Of a DNA stretch of 64,000 nucleotides, positions 1-11,353 are shown piece by piece. Each line of letters begins with the position of its first letter. Within the stretch, counting starts at the first letter, position 1. Origin of the DNA: Paralithodes platypus (Eukaryota; Arthropoda; Malacostraca; Decapoda; Lithodidae); the NCBI GenBank assembly GCA_032716605.1, contig CM064560.1, forward strand, positions 14,445,297-14,509,296, written 5' to 3'. The notes below the pieces were generated by a model that did no database searches, was not told where the DNA came from, and worked only from the letters and a program-made list of their open reading frames with translations. A program made the position numbers and the translations under genes.

Positions 1-500
1 ACATGGTAGTGGACTACACTAAGAACATGCGCCTGGTGGACAAGTCTGACTGTCAGCTGTCAGGCGTTGAGTGTCTGAGGAAGACTGTGAAGTGGTATCA
101 CAAGCTCTTCCTCCACCTAGTTGATATCACGATGCTCAACGCCTACAACTTGTGGTTGATGAAGAAGGATATGTCCCAAAACCAGAAGCTGAAATTCCGG
201 GAGTTCGTGTACAACGTCTCATACCAACTCCTAGAGAAGTATGGCACCACCACTCACAGACGTACGGCATGGCGTGGGGATCACGTTCCTGACCGCATCC
301 AGCTGGGTGTCGAAAGACACTACCCAATCAACACCGAGATGCTTGGCACTCGTCGCCGGCAGGCGCAGTGCACCGTCTGCAGCTCCAGTGTCAGGAAACC
401 CCATGTCACCAAAAGAGTCACCTCAATGTGCGCCGAGTGCAAAGTTCCACTCTGCCTGGGTGACTGCTTCAGGGACTACCACACCTTCAAGAATTATTGA
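1..500 (+). CDS. piggyBac-family transposase, C-terminal part (5' end outside window)
   Basis: An open frame enters from the window edge and ends at the TGA at 498-500. It begins in the last catalytic-aspartate block (DYTKNMRLVDKSD), where piggyBac transposases carry their third catalytic Asp. A conserved tract follows (KWYHKLFLHLVDITMLNAYN), and then a cysteine-rich zinc-binding tail: CTVC, a spacer, CAEC, and LCLGDC with FRDYH. That order is the standard end of the DDE_Tnp_1_7 domain plus the C-terminal domain that binds transposon ends. It belongs to a different lineage from the piggyBac element at 18.75-22.47 kb; the C-termini are clearly alignable but only roughly half identical by eye. 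The visible part has no stop or frameshift. Two AATAAA motifs lie downstream at 847-852 and 861-866. Whether the copy is intact cannot be judged from here. Confidence 0.88.
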   Translation, partial: MVVDYTKNMRLVDKSDCQLSGVECLRKTVKWYHKLFLHLVDITMLNAYNLWLMKKDMSQNQKLKFREFVYNVSYQLLEKYGTTTHRRTAWRGDHVPDRIQLGVERHYPINTEMLGTRRRQAQCTVCSSSVRKPHVTKRVTSMCAECKVPLCLGDCFRDYHTFKNY

Positions 501-504
501 GTGT

Positions 505-606
505 CGCCCCCTGCCCTGCCCTGCCCTGGACTCGCCCCGTGCCCTGCCCTGGACTCGCCCCCTGCCCTGCCCTGCCCTGGACTCGCGCCCTACCTTACCT
601 GGCCTG
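505..606. repeat. GC-rich short tandem repeat (CCCTGCCCTGGACTCG units)
   Basis: Imperfect tandem copies of CCTGCCCTGGACTCGCCCC begin immediately after the transposase stop codon. The stretch is much more GC-rich than the AT-rich DNA after 610. From 610 to 920 I see only AT-rich sequence with a repeated GTTTATAAGTTTCAAAGAT motif (about 653 and 722). Confidence 0.8.
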
Positions 607-921
607 ACCTAATTAATCACGCTACCTCATAATGTAACATATATATTATATAGTGTATAAGTTTCAAAGATGTCCCTGTGATATAGCTTTTACATTATAT
701 AATTGTATGTTTCATTATTTAGTTTATAAGTTTCAAAGATTTACATGTAATATGCCTTATTTTTTTAGTATATCAATATATATGTTTGTTATTAGCCTAA
801 GTAATGTGTATATAATTATTTTCTTACCTCAAATGAATTGTACAAAAATAAATATGTTTCAATAAATCCTGTCAAACCTACTAAGATAATAAAATAAAAC
901 AATAAAAAAAATAAAAAATAA

Positions 922-1004
922 ACAAGGTCATGTCATTGTATTCTTACAATATGATATATTCAATGAATATTTCATATTGTTTGAATACAATGGCATGATC
1001 TTGT
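922..1004. repeat. 83-bp near-perfect inverted repeat (hairpin)
   Basis: ACAAGGTCATGTCATTGTAT at the left is matched by the reverse complement at the right, which ends CATGATCTTGT. The arms are about 38 bp with few mismatches around an AT-rich centre. A-rich tracts lie on both sides. This could be a palindromic MITE or simply a foldback. No target duplication is clear. Confidence 0.7.
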
Positions 1005-1059
1005 AAAAAAAAAGAAATTATCAAAAAATGTCTAGACAGTATAAAACCTTCCCCATAAC

Positions 1060-1143
1060 CCCCTCCCGGATTCGATCCCACTACCCAACCACACTTTGAG
1101 TTTTCCAGTCCGCGACCTTACCAACCATGCCACAGGAGCTCAT
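1060..1143 (-). mobile_element. tRNA-derived SINE head
   Basis: Read on the minus strand this has a pol III A-box-like TGGCATGGTTGG (1121-1132) and an exact B-box GGATCGAATCC (1068-1078) at tRNA spacing. No acceptor stem or anticodon arm folds convincingly, so it is a tRNA-derived SINE or tRNA pseudogene, not a functional tRNA. The body presumably continues toward lower coordinates. Confidence 0.6.
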
Positions 1144-2212
1144 ACCAAATATCACTCAAAACTTTGTGTCTACAATCGAAATGACAATATACAAAAACAA
1201 AAAAAATTATCCCACCAATTTACGTTTTAAATTGATGGGATTATCAATTATATCATGCCAAGGTTTATAAAAGTTTGTCTCTGTCAAGAATTAGTAATTA
1301 TATAACTTTATTCTGTCAAAAATTGCCCAAACACTCAGCAAAATTGCCCCTCTCAGTGTGACTCCACTCATTTTCACACGGTCAAGCGGTGACCCTTGCC
1401 GCTCCTTGATGCTCCAGCTACAGCAGCTCTGTCTGGGAACACAATTGGTATAAATACAATAATGGATAAAATACTCTTCACTAATACATTTGTATTGTAT
1501 AATATTGTAAATCAAAATTAATAATAACTGTGTGGGTGCCGAAAATTGCTCAACCAGCTTTCTTATGTCTCGCCTACGCGCGTATATTGGATTATACATA
1601 GTCATGACTGTCATACAAATAATTGCAGTAGGTCTCGAATATACATTTATATTGCATATTACTTGGAAATAAATAAGTATAAGTTTCTCTGGTGGCAATC
1701 TACCCATTCGCAAGTGTAAGGAGACACCAGTCTATATTTAGCCCTCTATCACAAAAGGCAATCTGCCTGTGTTTACTGACCACCCTCGTTGGTGGTCTAT
1801 AATATAGTACTTTATTTACAGTCAATGGCCTACATGTTTCTGTGGTACTTCACATGTGTCTAAAATGCAATGTCTGCTTGCATAAAAATGCAATTCTGAA
1901 GTCCATTTATACGTACGACATACGCATGTCTCAGTTTCTCTCTCTCTCTCTCCATTCCTGACTCATGTTATTGTAGACCTCTTGGTGGCAACGAACACCA
2001 GACATCTGGTAGACATAAGGTTCAAAATACCAAGACATCCATACGCCTCGGGCGCCTCCACAATTATCACAAAGCTGGCTATCTTTCTAGAGATATGCCT
2101 GCCTTCCTTCTCTCCACGACTCACTCCCTCCCTCCCTGCATGCCTCCCTCCCACCCCCACCCACCCCCACCCACCCTTTCAGGCTTCCGTCTGCTAGAAA
2201 CACATTCACAAT
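1144..2212. other. No gene recognised; AT-rich with CT/CCT tracts
   Basis: There is a (CT)n tract at 1939-1953 and a CCTCC/CCACC-rich low-complexity tract at 2106-2180. A small inverted repeat at about 1213-1256 pairs ATCCCACCAATTT with AAATTGATGGGAT. A 140-codon minus-strand frame at 1291-1713 has no recognisable domain and unremarkable composition; I do not call it a gene. Confidence 0.6.
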
Positions 2213-2375
2213 TTGCGTAAATATCGAATCAATTGGTCTATATGCGGTATATTCCTTGTTATATGGGACGCCTACATACGTACACATCTTTATTATAGCA
2301 TGACAGTGCTCTAAATACAAGATTTACGTGATATTTATGGCGTAACACACCCTCTCCCCCTTTCATTCCCAGCAC
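2213..2375. repeat. Dispersed repeat R1, copy 1 (~150 bp)
   Basis: It shares the blocks TTGGTCTATATGCG, ACATACGTACA and TATAGCATGACAGTGCTCTA with 4037-4180, and more weakly with 4252-4410. The three copies have the same order and orientation, so this is a diverged tandem or dispersed family. The jockey-like LINE sits between copies 1 and 2. Confidence 0.75.
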
Positions 2376-2420
2376 AACTCACTCACACCTTGGTTCACGC
2401 ATAGAAACTCATTGGTAATG

Positions 2421-4030
2421 TTTTTTTTTTGTTTTTTTTTAAGAGACAATGAACGGAGGAAGGAAAAACACAGACAAAACGAAAAGGTCCATGTGCCTAA
2501 AGGCATCCTCCATTCATAAAATGTTTGTAACAACTGGATTTAAACATTTGTAGATTGTAAGTTTGTGGAAAGCAATTCGAGGGAAGTGAATTCCAAAGAG
2601 TAGTAGCTTTGGGGATAAATGAATTCTGATAAGCAGAAGTTCTGCATTGTGGAGGAGAAAGTGTAAATTCATGGGCGCTCTCAGCTGCCCTAGTTCTACG
2701 GGGAAAGATGTGGAGAGGCGGCACAATTGAAGCAAGTTCCTCGGAACAATTGCTGTGAAAATATCTGTAGAATAATGCAAGGGATGCAACGTTTCTTCGT
2801 ATGGATAATGTAGGAAGGTCCTGTGTGATTGCAGGGTTATTGATTAATCTAATAGCTTTATTTTGAATTTTGTCCAACTGCCTCAATGCAACCACTCCAC
2901 TTCCACCCCACAGAGGTGAACAGTAATCCATCTGAGAACGCACATGACTTTTATATATCACGGCCAACTGCTCGTCAGTGAAGAATTCTCGAACTCTGTA
3001 CAGGAGTCCCAGTTTTTTAGAGGCATTCTTAGCAATGCCTCTAACATAATGTGTCCAGCTCAAGTTAGTAGTTAATGTTACACCGAGAATGTCAATACTA
3101 GGGGAAGTGGGAATATTTACATCATTAAAAAATATATGGGAGTCAGTGAGATTCTGTCGGTTAGAAAATTGAATGTACTTGGTTTTCTGTGCATTAAAGG
3201 AAACTAGATTCTTTTGTCCCCATCCATTAATTCTAGAAAGGTCCTGGTTCAGAGAAATTGCAGTGTTTATTTTTGAATTTATAAGATCGGGTTGGGTGAA
3301 AGAATTGGTAAATGTGAAGGAACTGTGGAGTGTTGAGTCATCTGCGTAGGAATGTATTGGATTATGAGTGGTAGATATGAGATCATTGATATGAATGAGG
3401 AACAGAATTGGGGCCAAAACTGATCCCTGGGGAACACCAGCATTTATTGAGTGAAATTGAGAATAAAGGCCATCTACCATTACACGTATTGTTCTGTTAT
3501 GAAGATAAGAAGAAATTAGTGGAACTAATGATGCAAGGCCGTAGTGTGACATCTTCGACAATAAGGATTGATGCCAGACTCTATCAAATGCCTTTGATAT
3601 ATCCAGTGCTATTGTATGTGTTTCACCATGTTGGTCTGTAGCTTGGTTGATTTGATGCGTAAGAAGGCAAAGCATGTCTGCAGTTGATCGACATCGTCTA
3701 AAACCATATTGCCTATCACTGATTAATTTATTATTCTCAAGATGCTTAATTATGTGATTTTTTAATATAATTTCAATGACTTTACCAAGAGTGGAAGTTA
3801 TAGCTATTGGTCTGTAGTTTGATGGATCTGAAGAGGCACCTTTTTTAGGAACTGGATGGATGTTTGCTTCTTTCCAGGGTACTGGGAAGCATGAGGTATG
3901 AGTACACAGACGGAAATTTTTTGCCAATACAGGAGCGAGCACCAAGGAGCAATTCTTAAGTACTATTGGAGGAATTTCATCTGGACCAGGAGCCTTATCT
4001 ACTGAGAGATTCTGCAAAATAGTTTTGTGC
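2421..4030 (-). mobile_element. Jockey-like LINE, 5'-truncated, with poly(A) tail
   Basis: On the minus strand this is the 3' part of a non-LTR retrotransposon ORF2, followed by a short 3' UTR and an A-rich tail, seen on the plus strand as T10-G-T10 at 2421-2440. The open frame 2497-4101 encodes reverse transcriptase with APGPDEIPP, NYRPIAI, LDISKAFDRVWH, the GVPQGSVL block and catalytic YADD, then the usual C-terminus with WNSLPS. The frame is unbroken. However, roughly its first 25 residues are translated from repeat R1 (about 4030-4101), not from the LINE. The LINE proper therefore begins near 4030, with endonuclease and ORF1 lost by 5' truncation. The poly(A) tail and lack of RNase H fit the jockey group better than CR1 or I. 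No target-site duplication is obvious. Confidence 0.88.
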
Positions 4031-4036
4031 GTAAAT

Positions 4037-4180
4037 GTGCGTAAATATCTCATGAATTGGTCTATATGCGATGTATATTTTGATATATGGCACGTATACA
4101 TACGTACAAGTCTGTATTATAGCATGACAGTGCTCTATGTACAAGATATAAGTGATATGTATGGCGTAAACCACACTCTC
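4037..4180. repeat. Dispersed repeat R1, copy 2
   Basis: Matches 2213-2375 in the same orientation (TTGGTCTATATGCG, CATACGTACA, TTATAGCATGACAGTGCTCT). It forms the 5' flank of the jockey-like LINE and supplies the spurious N-terminus of its open frame. Confidence 0.75.
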
Positions 4181-4251
4181 AGCTCATAAATTGCCGCCAA
4201 ACCTCCAACACATCTTCATTCCCGCCTAAAAATTCTCTTATAATTTCCTTA

Positions 4252-4410
4252 TATATTGCAATTTTTGGTCACTATGAGGCATATTCATTGTTATATGGTT
4301 GGCCTACACACGTATACATACTCTACATAGCCTAAAAGGGCTCAAAAAAGGAGATATACGTGATAATACGCGGTAACCCACCCCCTCCTCCCTCTCCTTC
4401 TATCCCCTGG
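4252..4410. repeat. Dispersed repeat R1, copy 3 (diverged)
   Basis: A weaker match to the R1 copies: a TTGTTATATGGTTGGCCTAC-type block, then CACGTATACATACTCT, then ATATACGTGAT-ATACGCGGTAACCCACC, in the same order as copies 1 and 2. Confidence 0.55.
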
Positions 4411-5493
4411 GCACGTGAAAATTCGGCAGGGAAATCTCGCCGCTCGATGACAATCTAGCCGCGCGGTGCCATTCGCTCCACATTTATCAACTACGGACCG
4501 TTCCCCCACCCCCCCCAGACATTTTTTGGGGGGTCAAATATATATGGGCCGATGCACGCAAACAATTCCCTACACGATGATGTACTTTTTATCGAAATTG
4601 GCAATGGGTCCCAAAATCATCATAGGTGCGCACAGTCTTACCCTGTAGAAAACCCCCTGTGCGCCGTGGAGAGGTTAATGTGCAAGGTCATTCACAAACT
4701 GAGGGACTACCGGGGCCGGGTAGCCTTGATCGCGCCGCTTTGGCCGGCCCAGGTATGGTACCACCAATTGCAACGGTGAAATCAGTACTCAGAAACAGTA
4801 CACACCGTCTACCAGGAGACAATATCAATCACATTGGAAAACATTTACAACCTGGATTGTGGACTCAAGGCAAACGACTGCCTCAGGAGCCTTAATTTTC
4901 AAGTACTTAGACTACCTCTTTGAGCAGAAGGGTCTTTCGGTCCTGTGGCTCTAGATAAACCAAAGCGTACCTGTTTAGCTTTACGGCAACGGGTACAGTA
5001 GTTTATGTTATATTATATGTTGAGTGTCAAAAAGGGGGGGGGGGGTGGAATAGTCCATATCCTCCCTGTACCCTTGGAGATTGTGATATATCACGAGCTG
5101 TGATAGGACAGGTTCTACAGTCCAGTATTAGCTACTTATTTAGATTCTAAGAAATTTATCACATAGTTGCAGCTATGTCTGTTTTACTAAAGTGTACAAA
5201 AAACAATATTACTGTACATTTATTTTAAGGACAGAACACATAACTACTGCTTAGTTATAGTTCTACTAGACACATGCGTGTCACATTTTTTCATGCATAC
5301 GATCGATTGCAACGGTCTGACCATGAGCGAGCAGTTTCTTAATGCCACGCACTGCTAGCAAATCTTTTGATACCTTTTTTATATTTTTTGTATTACATAC
5401 AATAAATCTTGAGAAAATGTTATCTGAATTCTTCTTCCCTAAGGTTAGGATATTTTGCGAATGTCCCGCTTCCAGTCTTGATATTCAGGCGAA
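4411..5493. other. No gene recognised
   Basis: Mixed-composition sequence with a C-run near 4508 and a G-run at 5034-5045. Short open frames at 4466-4895 overlap one another and show no domain. I see no convincing repeat family here. Confidence 0.5.
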
Positions 5494-5593
5494 GTCGTCA
5501 ATGATGGAGGGGCCCTATTAAATTATAGATTTGATTCCCGAAGGGAAGTAGTGAAAACCTAATATTTAGTAGGGCCCCGTAATCATTGACGAC
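5494..5593. mobile_element. 100-bp palindromic MITE
   Basis: GTCGTCAATGAT (5494-5505) and ATCATTGACGAC (5582-5593) are perfect 12-bp terminal inverted repeats. Matching GGGGCCCTA-TAAAT blocks continue inward, and the centre is ATTCCCGAAGGGAAGTAG. A second partial copy in opposite orientation lies at 5928-6003. The superfamily is not determinable. Confidence 0.75.
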
Positions 5594-5927
5594 TCGGGCC
5601 CTCCCTACCATCCCACTTCCCATTTGCTGATTTCTATAGTTTATTCTTGGGATATCAGTAAAGGACGAAGATGGCCACTAGGGGCCCTGGTGTTGGGGAA
5701 ATAAAGCATGAGAAATCCACGAATATGGCAAGTCATAAGATAACAGAGATAAAATTAATTCTTCTCTTTTTATTTGTTACAGTTGTTTTCTGTAGGGTAC
5801 CCGATCAAAATGACGATCCCATAAGGGAATTAAGCGTGCACTTATGAAGAGTACTCCATGATGCTTCCGCGCGGGCTATTCAAAATGCTGGCGCAGGATG
5901 TTGAAAGGAGACTGTTATTACTAATAG

Positions 5928-6003
5928 GCGAAGTTGTCAATGATTACGGGGCCCTACTAAATATTAGGTTTTCACTACTTCCCTTCGGGAATCAAACCTA
6001 TAA
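5928..6003. mobile_element. Partial inverted copy of the 5494-5593 MITE
   Basis: Reverse complement of most of 5520-5593: GTCAATGATTACGGGGCCCT, then CACTACTTCCCTTCGGGAAT. The two copies bracket about 335 bp and form a larger inverted repeat. It is truncated on its right side. Confidence 0.7.
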
Positions 6004-6033
6004 TAAGTGAAATACGAGAAACTTGGATTGTTC

Positions 6034-6159
6034 ACCCATAACACAGGGAACGTGAGCTGGGTTTAGACCATCGCGAACCCATAAACAGGGAACGTGAGCT
6101 GGGTTTAGACCGTCGCGCACCCATAAACAGGGAACGTGAGCTGGGTTTAGACCGTCGCA
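6034..6159. repeat. 42-bp tandem repeat, 3 units
   Basis: Three copies of a unit containing ACCCATAAACAGGGAACGTG and TGGGTTTAGACCGTCGC. Two more copies lie at 50596-50680, joined there to a TTAGG-rich block. Because 42 is divisible by 3, the minus strand shows a spurious repeated peptide (DGLNPAHVPCLWVR). Confidence 0.88.
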
Positions 6160-6484
6160 GAGACAGGAAAGTACGAACTCGCAACCTATGGGACTTAGAA
6201 CAATTTTTGGGTACCTGATAGGGGGTATAGATGGGACGAAGTGCAAAAAACATGTTTGCAAGCCATTCTGACCAATTATGTACTGGTGGAATTTATTTTA
6301 AATGTGACCTGTTTCATACTGGCATCGAAAGATTTTTTGTTTTGACTTTTTAAATTGGTTTTTGACCAACTTTTAATAATTGTAGGACTCTGAATGTTTG
6401 ACATATAGTTTCGGTCACATTAGCTAGGTAGGATAGGCCTAAAACTAGCTCTCATAATCTTAAAATAGGCTGTCAGTAAGGGTC
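6160..6484. other. No feature recognised
   Basis: AT-rich flank between the 42-bp repeat and the 3' tail of the first I-like LINE. I see nothing else in it. Confidence 0.5.
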
Positions 6485-6629
6485 TATTATTATTATTAAA
6501 ATAGGGATTCGCACCAAGCCTAAAAAGACTATGTGGCACCAAAATAAACTTTGTGGAAAAAAAACATCGGAGTTGTTGTGAGGCTGGGCGCAATACGGAG
6601 TAGAGGATAAAAAGACTAGGAAACACTAA

Positions 6630-9600
6630 TTAAAGAAGCTGAAGGAGATGGGTATGGAGGAGAAGCCACATAAGATGTGGGAGGGAGAAAGTGGGGGACT
6701 CTCCAAGCATATAGGCTAAGACAAGGGGGCGATAAAGGGACGATAGGAAGAGGTGTGCCTGCCGTCGGGCATTGGAGAAACGCGGACAGTCTATCAGGAG
6801 ATGCTGGACAGACACTGGAATATGGCAGCAAGGACAGAGCGTGGGGACATCATAGGACATCAAATGACCATGCGTGAGCCTGGTGTGGCCGAGCCGAAGA
6901 CGGGCTAGAGCTGTCTCCCATCGACGATTGCGATGTGATGAAGACTTCCAAGGTAGGACGGAAGGTTTGACAGAACGCAGTTTGACATCAGACACCCTCA
7001 TTGAGGTCCACTCGTCCTGCCAGCGCTGACGTAGTAATTGAGTAACATGCGGGAAGTAATCAGATGCAGGAATACGCCGTGGCACGAGTCGGTTAGAGGT
7101 AATAGCAGAGCGGGCGAAAATATCAACTCGCTCATTGCCAGGCACTCCAACATGACTCGGGACCCAACAGAAAGACAGGGACTTTAATTTAGTAGCGATG
7201 CGGAACAACCATTCCTGAATCTCCAGCACTAAGGGGTTAACAGCGGGAATAGACTGAATACTCTGAAGAGCACTAAGGGAGTCACTAAAAATTACAAAGG
7301 TATGCAGGTGTGAACAAAAAATAGTACGTAGGGCAAATAAAATAGCAAATAACACGGCCGTAAAGACACTAGCACATGATTGGATGTGACATTGGAAGGT
7401 GCGGTCCGGGAATACAACCGCAAACCCTGTACCGGCGGAGGTCTTGGAACCATCAGTGTACACTGGAACGGCTGAAGAATGGTGTAGCATATGTTCTGCA
7501 AACTGAGCATAAAGCAACTGTGGGGTTGAAGAGGCCTTGGAGGGGGGGAGGGCAGCTGTACAAACGGTAGGGCGAGGGAGTAGCCATGGGGGGAACTCTG
7601 ACTGTCGGAGGGGTAGCACTGATGGAATGGGAAAAGAGAAGGAGGCTAGTAAAGCAGAGACCCGACCGGGGAACGAAGTAGCAGACGATATTGGGGCTAA
7701 GCCGGAAGCCGTGGCAAGAAAACCAGCCGAACTGTGTTGCAGAAGGCGAAGATGACATCGAAGGGTCAGTTTATCCCGCCTCGATGATAGCGGTGGGACA
7801 CCTGATTCAGCATAAAGGCTAATAACCGGAGTAGAGTGAAAAGCCCCCAGCGACAAGCGCAGACCGTGATGGTGAAGGGAGTCTAGGAGCTTAAGGTTTG
7901 TACGTGCAGCGGAGGCTGTACCTGGCAGCCATAATCGATCTTGGATAGAATAAGCGTTGTATGGAGGCGCAGAAGAGTCGTCCGGTCCGCACCCCAAGAC
8001 AAGTGGCTAAAGGTTTGTAAGAGTTGAAGCCGTCGGGTGGTGGAGGTCAGTAACGAAGTAATGTGCGGGTACCATGTCAACCGAGTATCGAAAATGAGAC
8101 CTAAGAATGGAGCTGAGGACCTGTAAGGCAGAGGGCGGATATACAACGTAAGAACAGGATGCGGGACTGTATGGCGTTTTGTGAAGATGACGGCACAAGA
8201 TTTCGAGGGCGAAAACCGAAAACCATGGGCCGTAGCCCACTGCGCAGCTGCATCGATGGCCTTCTGCATGAGATCTTTTAGGGCAGCGATATCCGAACCC
8301 ACAGCGTAAATAGCAAAGTCGTCCACATACAAAGAAGCACGGACACCAAGAGGGAGAGAAGAAATAACACCATTAATAGCTAGGATAAAAAGGATGGTAC
8401 TTAGAACACAACCCTGTGGGACACCGTCGTGTTAGGGGGTATGTTCGTGAGAATGTATTCTGAAGCTTGACTCGGAAAGTACGATCACGGAGAAAGCTCT
8501 TCAAGAATACTGCCATGTTGCCAGACACACCAGAACGTAAAGGGTATGAAGGATGTTGTATTTCCAGGCAGTATCATAAGCTTTTTCAAGATCGAAGAAT
8601 ACAGCTAAAACTGACTTAGTGTCCGAAAAGGCGTCGCGGATAGACGTTGCCAATCTCAATAATGGGTCCAAAGTACTACGGCCCTTGCGAAAGCCATATT
8701 GAAAAGGTGACAGGATGCCTCTTGATTCTAGTAGCCACATTAAGCGGGAGTGAACCATGCGTTCTAAAAATTTGCCTACACAACTGACCAGTGCAATTGG
8801 ATGGTAATCTGCTGGTGCATGGCCCGACTTACCCGGCTTAAGGAATGGGAGAAGGATGGCATGTCTCCACTCAGCCGGAAAAAAGCCTGTGGACCACAGA
8901 CGGTTGTAGATGGATAAGAGAAAGCCAAGCGCAGGTGGAGATAAGTGCTTCAGCATCAAGTAATGGACACCGTCAGGGCCTTCACATGTATCCTTACAGG
9001 CTCCCAGGCTAGACTCAAGCTCAGCCCGGGAGAAGGGGGCATTGAAAAACTGACCAGATGATAAGGCGAAGTCAAGTCGCTTAAGTTCAGAACGGCGTTT
9101 ATGCATCAGGAAGGAGGGCGAGAGATGGGAGCCAGTGCTAACATCACTGAAATGTTGTCCCAACATATTGTCCACCAGAGACGGGTCGCCCACAATGCCA
9201 GTGTTGGTATGGAGGACTGGGGCCGGCGTAGGCGCATGTTTCCCTGCAATCTTCCTGACGCGAGCCCAGACTTGCGGAACAGGTGTATCTGCGTTGATAG
9301 TAGAGGCATACGACATCCAGCTAGATTTTTTTGCGGAGCGGATTGTACGACGGAAGACGGCATTAGCCTGTTTGAAAAGAGTATACGCATCCCGCTTATA
9401 TGGAGAGCCTTTTTTCCGACGGAATCTCTTCCACTTGGTTCTTTTATTGCGTAAAGCTGAAGTGCACTGAGCAGTCCACCACGGTACACGCTTAGAAGAC
9501 ATTCTCCGAGTGGTGTGTGGAATACAAGTATAGGCAGCATGGAGCACAAACATCAGGAAACTGGTAAGCATGGCATCAGGATCCGGGAAAGCAGGGGTCG

Positions 9601-10333
9601 AATTAGGCGGAATGGCGAGATCAGCGAAAGATGTCCAGTCGGCACGATCGAAACACCAACGGGGAGGGCGCGGCACTGGGGAGTAAGACGTAGGGGAGAG
9701 GACAATCGGGAAGTGGTCAGTCACACAGTAATCATTAAAGACCTTCCAAGTAAAATCCAAGGATAGTGTAGGGGAACACAGAGACAAGTCAATACATGAG
9801 AAGGTACGGGCGCCGCTATCAAAATGCGTAGAGGAACCAGTGTTTAAAAGAAATAAAAGAAATAAATCGTTTGTACGAATCAGAGCCTCAAGGGAACGAC
9901 CTCGTGTATTAACGGTAGAGTCACCCCACAGGGAATGTCTGCAATTAAAATCCCCTAAAAGGAGGAAAGGTAGAGGTAATAGAGAAAGGATCCTGTTTAA
10001 TTCTGGAACATCGATCAGGATCGAGGGGGAAAGGTATATGGAAACTACTGTAAGCCAGCGTGAAAGGAACACTCTGGCAAGCGTGCATTTAAGAGAGGTA
10101 TGGATAGTTAACGGAGACACTGGGACTGTGGGACATCATGATGGACGAGGAGGCAAGTATCATACTGGGATCGGGGAGAACTTATGTAGGAGTAAAAAGG
10201 TATTGGGGGGGGGGGGATTAGATAAACACGATTCTTGTAAGCTAATAACAAGTGGGCTAAACTTAGAGATAAGGTAACGAAGATCAGCACGATGTGCTGA
10301 AAAACTACGAATGTTCCATTGTAAAATGGACAT
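6630..10333 (-). pseudogene. I-like LINE ORF2: endonuclease-RT-RNase H polyprotein, frameshifted
   Basis: It starts at the ATG at 10333. Endonuclease: ILQWNIRSF and the catalytic-type QES near 10250, GDFNCRHSLWGD near 9940, TDHFPIVL near 9720. Reverse transcriptase: GPDGVHYLML, ALVSCVGKFLERM, FDLEKAYDTAWK, and YVDDFAIY near 8320. RNase H: VYTDGSK near 7450, FSDSLSALQ near 7270, WVPSHVGVPGNERVD near 7140. A Cys/His motif (CPCCHIPVSVQHLLIDCP) follows near 6840. Frame is lost at the plus-strand G-run at 10205-10217, by a 1-bp deletion near 8540 relative to copy 2, near 8435, and near 7920. The RNase H Glu found in copy 2 (FTAELFAIL) is Val here (FTAVLFAIL). This copy is inactive. Confidence 0.88.
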
Positions 10334-10405
10334 TAAAAAGACAAAAAAGATTAAAAAGAAGACGCGTACAAGAGGGAAGAAAATACGTACACTATATACA
10401 ACATA

Positions 10406-11351
10406 CAACCTCCATTCAACGGACAAATGCGTGCAAGCACCTGTCCGTTCCTGCTAAATGTCCGTTGCTGCTAAATACTGTCCAGTCCGGATGTAATCCG
10501 GAAATTCCTTGAGAAAAATCTGGTGTTGAGTACAGGTGTCCGGTTCGTGACATTTATCTGTTATTTAAGGGACACGTTGTGCTGTACTATCCCTGAAAAC
10601 ATAATAAAGGTCGTATTTGTCATTGATATGATAAATTTCACATGGAAAAAAAAAAAAAAAAAAAAAAGGAAGGATATCCCCGCTGCTGTAGGCCTAATCC
10701 ATCCCCCCCCCTTCCCGGCCGCAACCCCGACCGACCCCGTTACTATGATAATGTTGATAAGCTTTGTGCTACACCCTATTGATAATGCAAAACTATTGAA
10801 CACACTTAAAAGTGTATGTTATTTGGTCTCTATATAATCTGTGAATCATTTCCGATATGATAGAATTAAAGACATTTTTTTCCAGCAACTCATAATCAGC
10901 AAAAACGACACAAATGTCAATTAAAAACATGTTATAATATTTTCCCATCATTTTGTGTATACCATGGGAACAAAAACAAACAAAAATCTATCAAAGTAAA
11001 TCTCCCGTCTAGGAAGCTCGGCGCCTAGACGGAGGGGAGGGTTGAACTATTTTTTTGACTATCTTATTTATTATTTATCTATGTGCTAGAAGGATATTAT
11101 ATTTTTCAATTCCATCATATTAGAAATGATTCAAAGATTACAAAAAGTCCAAATAAGACATAGTTATGTTAATGTATAAGGGATTTAGGTAGGTGCATTA
11201 GAGAGATAAATAGATAGAGCAACGGACTTTGCTCCAACTTGTTTTCGAGCAACGGACTTTGTCCGTTGCTGGGTCCATTGTCCGGCTACAGACAGAGTCC
11301 GTTTAATCCGAAATCCGTTGTATCAGGGCTCGTTAAATCGAGCGTCAAGTG
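10406..11351. mobile_element. 946-bp TA-flanked MITE, Tc1/mariner-pogo type (candidate)
   Basis: This segment is absent from the same position in I-like copy 2, where TATACAACATATTTACAAAA is continuous at about 43088-43107. Here TA (10404-10405) and TA (11352-11353) flank the insert, giving a 2-bp TA duplication. The right end, read inward, is CACTTGACGCTCGATTTAAC; the left end is CAACCTCCATTCAACGGACA. Both ends are rich in AACGGAC-type subterminal repeats, reminiscent of Tigger/pogo non-autonomous elements. The inside holds an A-run (10646-10668), a C-run (10702-10711) and a small hairpin (CCGTCTAGG/CCTAGACGG, about 11012-11036). There is no transposase frame. Confidence 0.72.
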
Positions 11352-11353
11352 TA

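Noticed and set aside
1291..1713. 140-codon minus-strand frame
   Set aside because: No domain, no codon or context support, no repeat counterpart; the length is unremarkable for AT-rich DNA.
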